A stretch of 64,000 nt of DNA, from positions 1 through 64,000 of the forward strand of contig JAKFVA010000004.1 in the NCBI GenBank assembly GCA_021732385.1. Reading direction: 5' to 3'. A program made the translations under genes and the position numbers. A model generated the notes under the pieces. The model made no database searches. It saw only the letters and a list, made by a program, of their open reading frames with translations, and had not been told where the DNA came from. Every line of letters starts with the position of its first letter. The stretch's first letter is position 1. Shown piece after piece: positions 26,684 through 35,847 of this stretch. This DNA is from Burkholderiales bacterium (GTDB lineage: Bacteria > Pseudomonadota > Gammaproteobacteria > Burkholderiales > Burkholderiaceae_C).

Positions 26684-27583
26684 ATGCCGCTATTACAAAA
26701 CATCGCTGCAGCTGTAAAAAGCTTTACGGCCGATGCCCTGCAAGGTTTTTTTGAGATTACCCACAACGGCTTTGCCCTGGTGGGCTTGGCACTCACCTTT
26801 GGCCTTATCACCCTCAGCGCACGGCCTGATTTGCGAGAGGGTGCCGAAATGCAACTCACGCAATGGCTGCAAACCCGCCAGATTGCAACGCTGGGTATTG
26901 AGGTGGAAGCCGACGCCATTGAGCGCACTACGGCCGCCAACCCCAATAACCTGCCCAAGCAGCAAGCGGCCGTGGCCTACTGGCTTAGCCGCAAGTACAA
27001 GGTGGCACCGGAGCCGCTGAGTGTGCTGGTGGCAGAGGCCTATGTGGTTGGCGCACGCGTCAAATTGGAGCCCACGCTGATTCTGGCCATCATGGCAGTG
27101 GAGTCGGGCTTTAACCCGTTTGCCCAAAGTCCGGTAGGCGCACAGGGCCTGATGCAGGTCATGACGCGGGTGCACAGCGATAAATACGAAGGCTTTGGTG
27201 GCAAATTGGCCGCCTTTGACCCGGTGACCAATCTGCGGGTAGGCGTGAAGGTGTTGCAGGAATGCATTGCCCGGGCTGGCTCGGTTGAAGGCGGCTTGCG
27301 TTATTACGTGGGCGCAGCCTTAATAGAAGACGATGGCGGTTATGTAGGCAAGGTATTGGCCGAGCACGCACGCTTGCTGCAAGTTGCCAACGGCACCACA
27401 GTAGCACTGGCACCAACCTCGCCGCAGCGGGCGGCTTCGGTGGTGATGCCAGCAGGCAATGCGCTCATACCCAACGCCCCAGCCCTTACTGCACCCCCAG
27501 CATTCGTGCCACACCCCGCTCATGAAGCGCCGGCACCCGTTGTTAACAGCAGTGAGAAACTTGCCTTGCTCGGCAAATTCTGA
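26684..27583 (+). CDS. Membrane-anchored lytic transglycosylase (SLT domain)
   Basis: A 299-residue protein with one amino-terminal membrane segment (about residues 28-46, GFALVGLALTFGLITLSA) and a periplasmic SLT domain at about 115-235. The catalytic glutamate is in LAIMAVESGFNPFAQS, followed by VGAQGLMQVM and GVKVLQECIARAGSVEGGLR. It would cleave peptidoglycan with 1,6-anhydro-muramoyl formation. The carboxyl end is an alanine/proline-rich tail with no domain. It precedes the glyA riboswitch by about 20 bases but is probably a separate unit. Confidence 0.88.
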   Translation: MPLLQNIAAAVKSFTADALQGFFEITHNGFALVGLALTFGLITLSARPDLREGAEMQLTQWLQTRQIATLGIEVEADAIERTTAANPNNLPKQQAAVAYWLSRKYKVAPEPLSVLVAEAYVVGARVKLEPTLILAIMAVESGFNPFAQSPVGAQGLMQVMTRVHSDKYEGFGGKLAAFDPVTNLRVGVKVLQECIARAGSVEGGLRYYVGAALIEDDGGYVGKVLAEHARLLQVANGTTVALAPTSPQRAASVVMPAGNALIPNAPALTAPPAFVPHPAHEAPAPVVNSSEKLALLGKF

Positions 27584-27602
27584 GCCTGCGCTACACTAGT
27601 TT

Positions 27603-27727
27603 TGCACGCGACTGGCGATAGGCTGGCGGCTTTAGAAACAAATTCAAAGCTTGCCCGGCTGACGTGGAATACCACTGGGAAGCGTGCCGCACTGTTTAAC
27701 TGGTGCGTTCAGCCGTTCGCCTGGGCA
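27603..27727 (+). promoter_or_regulatory. ZTP (pfl) riboswitch aptamer before glyA
   Basis: The conserved 5' core CGACTGGCG (27609-27617), the hairpin GTGGAATACCAC (27664-27675) followed by TGGGAAGCG, and the distal CGCCTGGGCA (27718-27727) match the pfl/ZTP motif in order. GCACGC (27604-27609) pairs with GCGTGC (27682-27687) to close P1, and GGCG near 27614-27617 can pair with CGCC at 27718-27721 as the pseudoknot. This class senses ZTP/ZMP, which accumulate when folate one-carbon units are short, and commonly controls glyA. A terminator follows at once. Confidence 0.88.
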
Positions 27728-27728
27728 G

Positions 27729-27762
27729 CCCTGTACACCTAGCTGTGCAAGGGACCTTTTTT
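27729..27762 (+). terminator. Riboswitch expression-platform terminator
   Basis: CCCTGTACA (27729-27737) pairs with TGTGC-A-AGGG (27744-27753, one bulged A and one G-U pair), then ACC and six T residues at 27757-27762. It lies between the aptamer and the glyA ribosome-binding site (AGAGGA), so ligand binding probably prevents this hairpin and lets transcription reach glyA. Confidence 0.78.
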
Positions 27763-27773
27763 AGAGGACTGCC

Positions 27774-29030
27774 ATGTTTAATCGCCAAACCCTTATCGAG
27801 CAAACCGACCCCGAGCTATGGGCTGCCATTTTGGCTGAGCACAAGCGCCAAGAAGACCACATTGAGCTGATCGCCAGCGAGAACTATGCCTCCCCAGCCG
27901 TAATGGCGGCGCAAGGCACGCAACTCACCAACAAATACGCCGAGGGCTACCCTGGCAAACGTTATTACGGTGGCTGCGAGCATGTAGACGTGGCCGAGCA
28001 ACTGGCCATTGAACGCGTGAAAGAACTGTTTGGTGCTAACGCGCATGGCTGGGCGGCCAATGTGCAAGCCAATTCGGGCTCCCAGGCCAACCAGGCGGTA
28101 TTGCTGGCGTTTTTAAAGCCAGGCGACACTATCTTGGGCATGAGCTTGGCTGAAGGCGGCCACTTGACGCACGGCATGGCGCTGAACATGAGCGGCAAGT
28201 GGTTCAATGCCGTGAGCTACGGCCTGAACGCACAAGAGGCCATTGACTATGACGCCATGGAAGCCAAAGCGCATGAGCACAAGCCCAAGCTGATTATTGC
28301 TGGCGCGTCAGCCTATTCGTTGCACATCGACTTTGCGCGCTTTGCCAAAGTGGCCAAAGACGTGGGCGCCATCTTTATGGTGGACATGGCGCACTACGCT
28401 GGCCTGATTGCGGCGGGCGTCTACCCCAACCCGATTCCGCACGCTGACGTGGTGACCTCCACCACCCACAAAAGCCTGCGCGGCCCGCGCGGTGGCATTA
28501 TCTTGATGCGTGGCGAGCACGAGAAAGCCATCAACAGCGCCATCTTCCCCGGCTTGCAAGGCGGCCCACTGATGCATGTGATTGCGGCCAAGGCCGTGGC
28601 TTTCAAAGAAGCACTGCAGCCCGATTTCAAGCTGTACCAGCAGCAGGTGGTTAAAAACGCCCAGGTGGTGGCGCAAACGCTGACCGAGCGCGGACTGCGC
28701 ATTGTGAGTGGCCGCACCGAAAGCCATGTGATGCTGGTTGACCTGCGCGCCAAAGGCATTACCGGCAAAGTGGCAGAAGCCGTGCTGGGCGAAGCCCACA
28801 TGACCATCAACAAAAACGCCATCCCCAACGACCCTGAAAAACCCATGGTCACTAGCGGCGTGCGCATTGGCACACCGGCCATGACCACGCGCGGCTTCAA
28901 GGAAGACGAAGCGCGTGCCACCGCGCATCTGGTGGCAGACGTGCTTGACGCGCCCAATGATGCGGCCAACATTGCCGCTGTGCGCGCCAAGGTTAGCGCC
29001 CTGACAAAGCGGTTTCCGGTTTACCGCTGA
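27774..29030 (+). CDS. glyA: Serine hydroxymethyltransferase
   Basis: A 418-residue PLP enzyme converting serine and tetrahydrofolate to glycine and 5,10-methylene-tetrahydrofolate. [19 protein letters not shown] and [20 protein letters not shown] are diagnostic; the PLP lysine lies in [16 protein letters not shown]. Length is standard. AGAGGA precedes the ATG by seven bases. The upstream ZTP riboswitch ties its expression to folate one-carbon status. nrdR starts 17 bases later, so the two are co-transcribed. Confidence 0.98.
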   Translation: MFNRQTLIEQTDPELWAAILAEHKRQEDHIELIASENYASPAVMAAQGTQLTNKYAEGYPGKRYYGGCEHVDVAEQLAIERVKELFGANAHGWAANVQANSGSQANQAVLLAFLKPGDTILGMSLAEGGHLTHGMALNMSGKWFNAVSYGLNAQEAIDYDAMEAKAHEHKPKLIIAGASAYSLHIDFARFAKVAKDVGAIFMVDMAHYAGLIAAGVYPNPIPHADVVTSTTHKSLRGPRGGIILMRGEHEKAINSAIFPGLQGGPLMHVIAAKAVAFKEALQPDFKLYQQQVVKNAQVVAQTLTERGLRIVSGRTESHVMLVDLRAKGITGKVAEAVLGEAHMTINKNAIPNDPEKPMVTSGVRIGTPAMTTRGFKEDEARATAHLVADVLDAPNDAANIAAVRAKVSALTKRFPVYR

Positions 29031-29046
29031 GCGCGCCTCGCCTTTT

Positions 29047-29496
29047 ATGAAGTGCCCGTTTTGCAGCCACGCCGACACCCAGGTGATGGAGACCAGGGTG
29101 TCGGAAGACGCTGACTTTATTCGCCGCAGGCGCATGTGCGCATCGTGCGACAAGCGCTTTACCACGTACGAGCGGCCCGAAGTGAGCTTTCCGTGGATTG
29201 TGAAAAAAGACGGTCGCCGTATTGAATATGGCCGCGACAAACTGCTGGCCTCCATGAACCTGGCGCTGCGAAAACGCCCGGTCAGCACAGAGCAGGTTGA
29301 CGCTGCGGTAGAGCGCATGGAAGAAAAACTGCTCAACCTGGGTCTACGCGAAGTGCCCTCAAGCCGCATTGGCGAGCTGGTAATGCGAGAGCTGAAAAAG
29401 CTCGACAAAGTAGCTTATGTGCGCTTTGCCAGCGTGTACCGCAGCTTTGAAGATATTGACGAGTTCAAAACCCTGGTAGACGAAGTGCGGCGTTAA
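29047..29496 (+). CDS. nrdR: Transcriptional repressor NrdR
   Basis: A 149-residue repressor of ribonucleotide reductase genes. It has an amino-terminal zinc ribbon (CPFC at 3-6 and CASC near 31-34) and an ATP-cone (about 49-139; [19 protein letters not shown]). It binds NrdR boxes when loaded with dATP/ATP. Length and the end [19 protein letters not shown] are typical. It is in an operon with glyA, a common pairing in proteobacteria linking one-carbon and deoxynucleotide supply. Confidence 0.97.
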   Translation: MKCPFCSHADTQVMETRVSEDADFIRRRRMCASCDKRFTTYERPEVSFPWIVKKDGRRIEYGRDKLLASMNLALRKRPVSTEQVDAAVERMEEKLLNLGLREVPSSRIGELVMRELKKLDKVAYVRFASVYRSFEDIDEFKTLVDEVRR

Positions 29497-29538
29497 CGGG
29501 CACCGTGCCGCTGGCAGCCGCCTACCAGAAGCCGCAAG

Positions 29539-29979
29539 CTACTTCCAGCAAACGTCTACCGTTACCGCGCTGGTAATTACTGCAGTAATAGAGCGCCGGC
29601 CCGTGTTGTCGTAAACCAGCCCACCGCATTTGTCAGTGGCCATTGAACCTTGCGGCACAGCCTGCAAGGCAAAAGTGCTTACGGTAGGGGTACCGGTGAA
29701 ACCTATAGCGTAAGTTTGCGCCGAGGATGCCTCGCGCGGCACCCGAGCCAAGTTGGCTGGCAGGGCCACCGCAACGTTGGCGCGGTCAACGTCGTAGCGG
29801 TCGTTTTGCGAATAAAAGCGCTGCATGAACTGGGCCGTTTCCAGCAACTGTCCACGCGCCTCGGCCCGGCGCGACTTGTTGACTTGCTCACGGTAGCTGG
29901 GCAAAGCCACCGCGGCCAGGATGCCGATGATGGCTACGGTAATCATGACCTCAATCAGCGTAAAGCCTTTGGCTCGCAT
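29539..29979 (-). CDS. pilE: Type IV pilin-like protein PilE
   Basis: A 146-residue prepilin with the peptidase site RAKG^[16 protein letters not shown], glutamate at +5, and the hydrophobic helix that packs in the pilus core. A carboxyl-terminal cysteine pair (CGG and DVCWK) forms the usual disulfide loop. It is the last gene of the minor pilin operon, 27 bases after pilY1. In this context it is a PilE-class minor pilin and probably not the major pilin, though that cannot be excluded. Confidence 0.88.
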   Translation of the reverse strand: MRAKGFTLIEVMITVAIIGILAAVALPSYREQVNKSRRAEARGQLLETAQFMQRFYSQNDRYDVDRANVAVALPANLARVPREASSAQTYAIGFTGTPTVSTFALQAVPQGSMATDKCGGLVYDNTGRRSITAVITSAVTVDVCWK

Positions 29980-30006
29980 AAATTATTTCCGATGTATAGC
30001 AAAGCG

Positions 30007-33000
30007 TTAAAAAGGCGGCGCAAACAATTGACGCCAATTCCGTCGATAAGAAGATGCAGAACATGCATATTTTCTGCTTCCTGGCTCAGCATCCACTGTA
30101 TATCCGCAGGTTTGGTCTGGTGGTGCCAAGCAACTGTCAATGCCTGCGCCGTAACATGGAACACAGTTAGGTCCGGGGCACTGGCAGTTAGCGCCGGGGC
30201 AAGCGTTTATGCAAGGTGCTGTGCCGCAAGCGCAGGGGCCTACTTTGCAGAGTGACCCGGTAATGGGGCCCGAAGGCGGCGTAGTTAAATTTTTCCCCTT
30301 CTTTAATATCGCACCACTTCCATCGGCCGTGGTCTTGTATCCAGCTGCATTTGCGTTGTCTGTGCCATCAATTAGGCCATCGTTATTAGTATCAAACGTA
30401 GCCCCCTCCAAGCCAGCAGCACCTGTTAGCGGGTCAATCACAAAATTGTAGCCAATCCCGGTGTTACTTACCTGGCAAGTGGCAGCAGCAGCAGAAGCAG
30501 GTACCAGCGTTTCATAGAAAACCCGACCATCAGCAACTTGTGGGTCATAGGTCAAACGTTGTCCCGCTTGTATGGTTAAAGGCAAGCGCCAACCTCTTGC
30601 AGTGGCGTAATTCACTCTGTTAGCACTAATGCTGAAATAGGATTGGGTTTCACTGCCCAGCACCACCGTAATAGTATTGGTAATAGACTGCAAAACGAGC
30701 GAGGCTGTGCCTGATATTGGGCCAGTTGTCGTTGAACTGCTAGAGGAGTTGGCCCCAACAGCCACCCTGTCCCACAAACCGTATAAAGTTCGTTCTCCCA
30801 CAGTACCGGGATCACTTTCTTCAAATAACTTACCACTGCCCGTCAAGACCATTACGCCGCCCAGGGGATGCAACACATAGGTTGGCGCAGAAGTAATCGG
30901 CTCTGGTTGCCCTTGCCGATTCAATGCGCGGTATAAAGGTCTCGGAGTTGCGGCCGTGCTACCAAACGCCACATCCCAACTGGCTGCCGTATTGCCTGAG
31001 AGATCAAATTTCCATACATTGCCAAGCAGATCGCCCCCATAAGCGCTAACGATGCGCTGTTGAAAGTCGCGCACCACACGCACTCCGCCCAAACCGTTTT
31101 GATTTCCTGCAGCAGTGCTGCCCACACCGGTGTCAATCCGTCTGATCAAAGCCCCCGTCAGGGCATTGATGATGAATAGCTGCGCCCTGCGGCTGGTACT
31201 TTCGTAGCCGTTACCTGTAATGACCACCCAAGTACCATCACGCATCAAGCCTGCTTCAGGTGTTTGCAACACGTGCCCCAGTTCGTTGTAGTCACTAGCT
31301 GCACTGGATATTTCCCACAGAATATCGCTTGGGCCGGGAGGGTATAAGGCAGCTGTAGCAGTGCCAGCAGCAACCGCTGCACTTGGTGTTGGCACATTGA
31401 TGGCGAACAAGTTCTTGGCACCGGCACCGCCACTGGCAACCACAATATTGCGCCAATCAGACGCGGCTGCGCTGTACACATCAGTCTCCAGCGCAGGCCC
31501 ATCAACATAGTAACGGTGGTTGTATGGGGAGCTTGCCAAAAACCGTACCGTGCCCAACACAGCTCTGGGCATGAAAGCGAACGTCTCAGTTCCAGCCACG
31601 TCGCTAAAAACATGGAACATACCATCGTTTGCACCTACAAAAACCTGCGCAATTCGCCTGCTCTTGCGGTTCAAAAATTGCCGGTAGGTCGTGCGTCCAG
31701 GTGTGCCACTGACAGTAAAGTCATACGATAAATCCACCAAATCGCGCACCAAAATTGGTGACGAGTTCACTATGTCGCCTAAAGGACTGCTACGGCTGCG
31801 GTAAGTTGTCCCCTCGCCAGTGCGATCACCACGCAAATAAGCCACCAAGCCAGTACCTTGGGCGGCCGTCACATTCAAAGTAGCCGTCATACCTTGCGCT
31901 TGTAAATCAGCCCAGGTAAACGTCACCGCTGGTGTACTTGCATCTTTGTAGGTATAGATACGTCGATTCGCAGGCAGCGGAATGCTGTCCGCAGCCTGCC
32001 ACACAGGCGAATCGCCTTCGGCGTTGGCATCCAATGGAATAGCCGCCAGTCTGCCGGACCACACACCAGTGCGGTATTCCGGTACGTATTTTCGAGTGCT
32101 GCTGGTGAGTTGCCGACCCGAGACAGCAACGCCTGCCTCACTACCTTCTCTGTCTTCAATACTCCTGACAATGCTGAGCAATGCCTCAGAGAACGCCGTG
32201 GGGTTGTTTGCGCTGAAAGCACGACCTCGGCTGTTAATACTGGCATGCCAAAGATCGTCAATCCTCGCACGCGCAGCAGTAGTACCCGCCGCTGGATTGG
32301 CCGTGCCGGTAGAAACATCCGACCAGTTCAGCGTGCCCGCGGTCAATGCTGGTAAGTCAGCTGGGTTGTTTAATATGCCATTCAGGCCAAACGCCACGGT
32401 GTAGTTCGTCATGCTTTGCCAAAACGCTGGATTCTCTGAAGTGCTCACCACCATGTTGGCCAAATCAGGACGCAGGTCGTTTTTCCAGTAATAAGAGGCT
32501 ACGTCGGCCAATGTGTTGGAGCGGCCATCACTGTAGGGCCGCGCGGCCGTATTGTTGTAAATACGCCCATCGGGGCCGTTGATCGTCGGGCCCGTGGTGC
32601 TGTCGTTATCAGCCCGTGCAGCGGCAAGGCTGGCCTGTACATCGTTCCAAGAGCCGTCAGTGGTCAAGACGTGGTAGGCACGCCGACAGCCAAGCTGCGG
32701 CGTGGTGTCGTTAGTGCCAGGCGTGTTGCCCCATGGGCCACTGTTATCGCTGCGGCTGTAATACTGCCCTATATCACCAGTGGCACGCCGCAAAGGGGTT
32801 GGGCCCGTGACCTCAAGTGTGGTTAGCCAGGTGTAAAACTCCTGGCGGCCTGTGCCAGTAAACGGCCGCACGCCGCGCACCAGGGTTTGACTGTTTACGC
32901 CATCAATGCTGATAGAGCTGGCTTGGTTGATACGGCCATAGCCTAGGCGGTAGCTGGTAGGCAGATTTTGAAACGCTTCAGCAGTGCCGCCGATAGCGGA

Positions 33001-33750
33001 AAACACCCGGCTGCGGTAATAGGTAAACCAGTTAGCGAAATTCTGCAGCTCTTCAACCAAGGTGCAGGTGCTGGCACTGGTCACGCAATCGCTGCGCTCA
33101 GCGGCACGCGGATAAAGCGTACCTGTGCCGCGAATCACGGTTTGTGTGTAACTGCCCAGTATTGCTGAATTGGTACCGTTGAGTGTGAAATATTGCGGTA
33201 AATAAAAACTCTCGGATGCTGGGCTTGTAGCGCAATTGGTCCGGCTGGTACACCAGCCTGCCAGACCACCACCACTTAAGTTAACTGTTTGTGTTATCAA
33301 CAAGTTGACAGTGGTTGTGACAGCCAAACGGGGGTCGATGACTGCAGCCGCAGGATTGGAGTTGGGAAAGCGTGTCAGGTCTGCACGAACCCAGGGCTGG
33401 TACCGCACAGCAGGGTTGTAGTACAGATTGTTAACCTGTGCCGACCGCATCTGGCGGTTGTAGAGGTTGGTCGGGTTGAACGTCGCAATAGCATTCTTTT
33501 GCCGCGTACCGCCAGTGCCCATGCCATAAGGCACCGTGCCTATGAAGCGGCCGTCTGTCAGGAAGAGGCACAAGGCATCTTCATGGCATTCGATATACAT
33601 CGAACCCGAATCATCAAAGGTAAATACCAAGTTGGGCGCCACTGCCGGGCCAGTAACTATCAGGGGTGCTTGCGCAACTTGTGCGTGCAGAGCGCCTGCG
33701 CAAACTGCAACCCACAAAAACAGGCATAAACGCTTAATAGTTTGACGCAT
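30007..33750 (-). CDS. pilY1: Type IV pilus tip adhesin/assembly protein PilY1
   Basis: A 1247-residue secreted protein with signal peptide (residues 1-24, FLWVAVCAGALHAQ). The start of the mature region has FTFDDSGSMYI, a MIDAS-like DxSxS as in von Willebrand factor A domains. The carboxyl half is the PilY1 beta-propeller (about 640-1110; FVGANDGMFHVFSD, WVVITGNGYES). A calcium-binding-like loop DTNNDGLIDGTD lies at 1120-1131. The last 80 residues (30010-30249) carry 12 cysteines. It primes pilus assembly and acts at the tip in adhesion and surface sensing. It lies between pilX and pilE in the minor pilin operon. Confidence 0.93.
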   Translation of the reverse strand: MRQTIKRLCLFLWVAVCAGALHAQVAQAPLIVTGPAVAPNLVFTFDDSGSMYIECHEDALCLFLTDGRFIGTVPYGMGTGGTRQKNAIATFNPTNLYNRQMRSAQVNNLYYNPAVRYQPWVRADLTRFPNSNPAAAVIDPRLAVTTTVNLLITQTVNLSGGGLAGWCTSRTNCATSPASESFYLPQYFTLNGTNSAILGSYTQTVIRGTGTLYPRAAERSDCVTSASTCTLVEELQNFANWFTYYRSRVFSAIGGTAEAFQNLPTSYRLGYGRINQASSISIDGVNSQTLVRGVRPFTGTGRQEFYTWLTTLEVTGPTPLRRATGDIGQYYSRSDNSGPWGNTPGTNDTTPQLGCRRAYHVLTTDGSWNDVQASLAAARADNDSTTGPTINGPDGRIYNNTAARPYSDGRSNTLADVASYYWKNDLRPDLANMVVSTSENPAFWQSMTNYTVAFGLNGILNNPADLPALTAGTLNWSDVSTGTANPAAGTTAARARIDDLWHASINSRGRAFSANNPTAFSEALLSIVRSIEDREGSEAGVAVSGRQLTSSTRKYVPEYRTGVWSGRLAAIPLDANAEGDSPVWQAADSIPLPANRRIYTYKDASTPAVTFTWADLQAQGMTATLNVTAAQGTGLVAYLRGDRTGEGTTYRSRSSPLGDIVNSSPILVRDLVDLSYDFTVSGTPGRTTYRQFLNRKSRRIAQVFVGANDGMFHVFSDVAGTETFAFMPRAVLGTVRFLASSPYNHRYYVDGPALETDVYSAAASDWRNIVVASGGAGAKNLFAINVPTPSAAVAAGTATAALYPPGPSDILWEISSAASDYNELGHVLQTPEAGLMRDGTWVVITGNGYESTSRRAQLFIINALTGALIRRIDTGVGSTAAGNQNGLGGVRVVRDFQQRIVSAYGGDLLGNVWKFDLSGNTAASWDVAFGSTAATPRPLYRALNRQGQPEPITSAPTYVLHPLGGVMVLTGSGKLFEESDPGTVGERTLYGLWDRVAVGANSSSSSTTTGPISGTASLVLQSITNTITVVLGSETQSYFSISANRVNYATARGWRLPLTIQAGQRLTYDPQVADGRVFYETLVPASAAAATCQVSNTGIGYNFVIDPLTGAAGLEGATFDTNNDGLIDGTDNANAAGYKTTADGSGAILKKGKNLTTPPSGPITGSLCKVGPCACGTAPCINACPGANCQCPGPNCVPCYGAGIDSCLAPPDQTCGYTVDAEPGSRKYACSASSYRRNWRQLFAPPF

Positions 33751-33758
33751 ACAACACC

Positions 33759-34331
33759 TTATCTTCGGAAAAATGACTGAAGCCAGACTTCGCTGCCAGA
33801 GACTACCTGACCCGAACCATTGACACGGTAATCCGCACTGAAACCACGCGCAGTAATTAAATAGCTTTGGCGATTTTGCGCACCAAGCTCACCCGGAGGT
33901 AAGGGATTGAGCTCAATCATGCAGAGCGGCAAAACCGGCAAAGGTCGACTTGAGGCGTCAAGTGAATTGGTCAAAACTGCCGTAATGGTGTTGTACATTG
34001 TGGAATTAGCCCAGTTAGCGGCAGTTCTCCACAACTCAATGGGAGTGTCAGGATCAGGGGGCGCTGGATTGATGGAGTAACTTGGCATAGCTGCAAGCAG
34101 ATGATCTTCACAATTACGCAATGCAAGCTCAGCCGCCTGAGCGGCTGTCGCACTGGTTCTAAGGTTGCGAGAGACTTGCTCGCCAGAGATTGACCCCTGT
34201 ACGGCCAGCAATGCTACCAATGTAAGAACCACCAACAAAATCAGGGCCGTAATCAAAACAATGCCGCGCTGACCACGCGCTGCAATGCGGCTTGGCCGTG
34301 AGAGAGTCGGCGTGGTGAATGTTGCATTCAT
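33759..34331 (-). CDS. pilX: Minor pilin-associated protein PilX
   Basis: A 190-residue protein with a PilX-type amino-terminal segment: RGQRGIVLITALILLVVLTL forms the hydrophobic helix, followed by SGEQVSRNLRTSATAAQAAE, typical of PilX_N. The class lacks the classical FTLIE glutamate arrangement. It is part of the initiation complex of minor pilins under the pilus tip together with PilV, PilW, FimT and PilY1. The ATG overlaps the pilW stop as ATGA. Confidence 0.88.
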   Translation of the reverse strand: MNATFTTPTLSRPSRIAARGQRGIVLITALILLVVLTLVALLAVQGSISGEQVSRNLRTSATAAQAAELALRNCEDHLLAAMPSYSINPAPPDPDTPIELWRTAANWANSTMYNTITAVLTNSLDASSRPLPVLPLCMIELNPLPPGELGAQNRQSYLITARGFSADYRVNGSGQVVSGSEVWLQSFFRR

Positions 34332-35302
34332 ATGTAAACAAACTCCGCGCGATTTCTGAGTGTCACTACCGAGGTGAAAGCGCGCCTCAAAAAACCGCCC
34401 GGCGAGGCAACTACATTACCTAGGCAATCCACATACGTAGCTGGCCCGTTTTGATTCGGCACCTCACTGCGCATAACAAGGCAAACCTTGACGCTCACTA
34501 CGCGGCCCCAGTTTGAATCAACCGAACCCCCGATGGCATCTACTTGCGTTGCAGTCATGTAACTGGTGATTTCACGTTGGATCGTATCGTTAGCCACACC
34601 ATAGCGAAACACCATACTCTCCACATGCTGCATGATGGGCTGAGCGGCGTAGGCTATCGTGCCGCCATTACCGGCGCAATACAACTCTGAAGTTCCACTG
34701 TTACCGCCCTGCCGCACATAAAAGCGGGACTCAATTAATTTGTACGGCAACGCGCCACCAGTTACATCTGAAGTTACCGTTCCCACCACAGCGCTATTGA
34801 GGCAGTCGCTTGGGTTAGTGCCTACTGGCGATGTATTGCTTACATCACCCTCAAAACGAATGGCAATGGCATTGCCATTCGTCGAAGCCGCGGTATTGCA
34901 CTCCAACGCAAGTGCATTAGCTGCCGTAGTTGGATTTGAAAAGCCGTTATCACAACCACGAACCCCAGCGCCTGAAAAATTGCTGTCACTTGTCTTGAAT
35001 GTTGTTGTACCGCTATCGACAGTCTTAGGTGCCAAAAGAACACGGGGAACGCTGAAACCCGACATGCGAATGTAATTAGCCATGTAATTCATGGCAATAG
35101 CTGCATCTTCACTCATACGTGTACCGGCTTCCGACTGACGGCCTGTAGAACTGGTAGAGGTGTAAACAGCCAAAATTGCCACCACGATTACCAAACCAAT
35201 CGTGATGGAAATCATCAACTCAATTAAGGTGCGCCCGAGCTGGCTTGCATTCAGGCCACAACGCGAGCTTGGACGACTGTAACGAGTGGATAGCTTGTTC
35301 AT
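34328..35302 (-). CDS. pilW: Minor pilin PilW
   Basis: A 324-residue minor pilin with the prepilin-like segment QLGRTLIELMISITIGLVIV followed by the helix. The globular part contains several cysteines. I chose the ATG at 35302, which overlaps the pilV stop as ATGA; the longer reading from 35428 lies in pilV coding sequence. It belongs to the FimT-PilV-PilW-PilX-PilE priming complex. Confidence 0.9.
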   Translation of the reverse strand: MNKLSTRYSRPSSRCGLNASQLGRTLIELMISITIGLVIVVAILAVYTSTSSTGRQSEAGTRMSEDAAIAMNYMANYIRMSGFSVPRVLLAPKTVDSGTTTFKTSDSNFSGAGVRGCDNGFSNPTTAANALALECNTAASTNGNAIAIRFEGDVSNTSPVGTNPSDCLNSAVVGTVTSDVTGGALPYKLIESRFYVRQGGNSGTSELYCAGNGGTIAYAAQPIMQHVESMVFRYGVANDTIQREITSYMTATQVDAIGGSVDSNWGRVVSVKVCLVMRSEVPNQNGPATYVDCLGNVVASPGGFLRRAFTSVVTLRNRAEFVYI

Positions 35303-35847
35303 ATGCTGGTTCTGAAGTAAGCGCAACGCGGCTGTGGACTGACACCAGCAACCGCAGCAGCCGGGCAGTCGTTGTTGGAGGCAACTGACAGCCCTTCCGC
35401 TGCTGTTGCTTCGCTCCACATAATCCAAATATCTACCGCCAATGGATTCACCGGATCACGCAACACATACGCATCACCGCCAGGTAAACGGCGGCGCAAA
35501 TCGTTGCGCCACTCAACCAAGTCGACCGCAGCAATTTGGGCACTATTGCAAACGGCAGTAGGTGTGCATGCTGGAGAAGGCAATGCGATGACAGTATTTG
35601 AACTTACATAAACACTCGTCTTGTTGTAACTGTTGTCAATGAATCCTTTAAAGTTGGAACGCATACGGTCAGCAAATTCACCCGCAAGTTGAACGCCGAT
35701 AGTCTGAAACTGCGCGCTCTTGCCGTATTGCACAGAGGCCGCAGTCAAGCTGCCCAAAGCCAAGAGACCAAACGACATGATCAGCACAGCAATTAGCACC
35801 TCGAGCAAAGAGCTGCCATGCTGGTAAGTGTGAAATGAATTTTTCAT
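35299..35847 (-). CDS. pilV: Minor pilin PilV
   Basis: A 182-residue minor pilin. The cleavage site is QHG^SSLLEVLIAVLIMSFGL, with serine in place of phenylalanine at +1 and glutamate at +5, a common PilV form. The helix continues LALGSLTAASVQYGKSAQ. It overlaps both fimT (upstream) and pilW (downstream) by 4 bases. Confidence 0.9.
   Translation of the reverse strand: MKNSFHTYQHGSSLLEVLIAVLIMSFGLLALGSLTAASVQYGKSAQFQTIGVQLAGEFADRMRSNFKGFIDNSYNKTSVYVSSNTVIALPSPACTPTAVCNSAQIAAVDLVEWRNDLRRRLPGGDAYVLRDPVNPLAVDIWIMWSEATAAEGLSVASNNDCPAAAVAGVSPQPRCAYFRTSI

Noticed and set aside
28308-29408. 366-codon minus-strand frame over glyA and nrdR
   Set aside because: It lies fully opposite two clear genes with intact motifs; its His/Arg-rich sequence is a codon-bias shadow.
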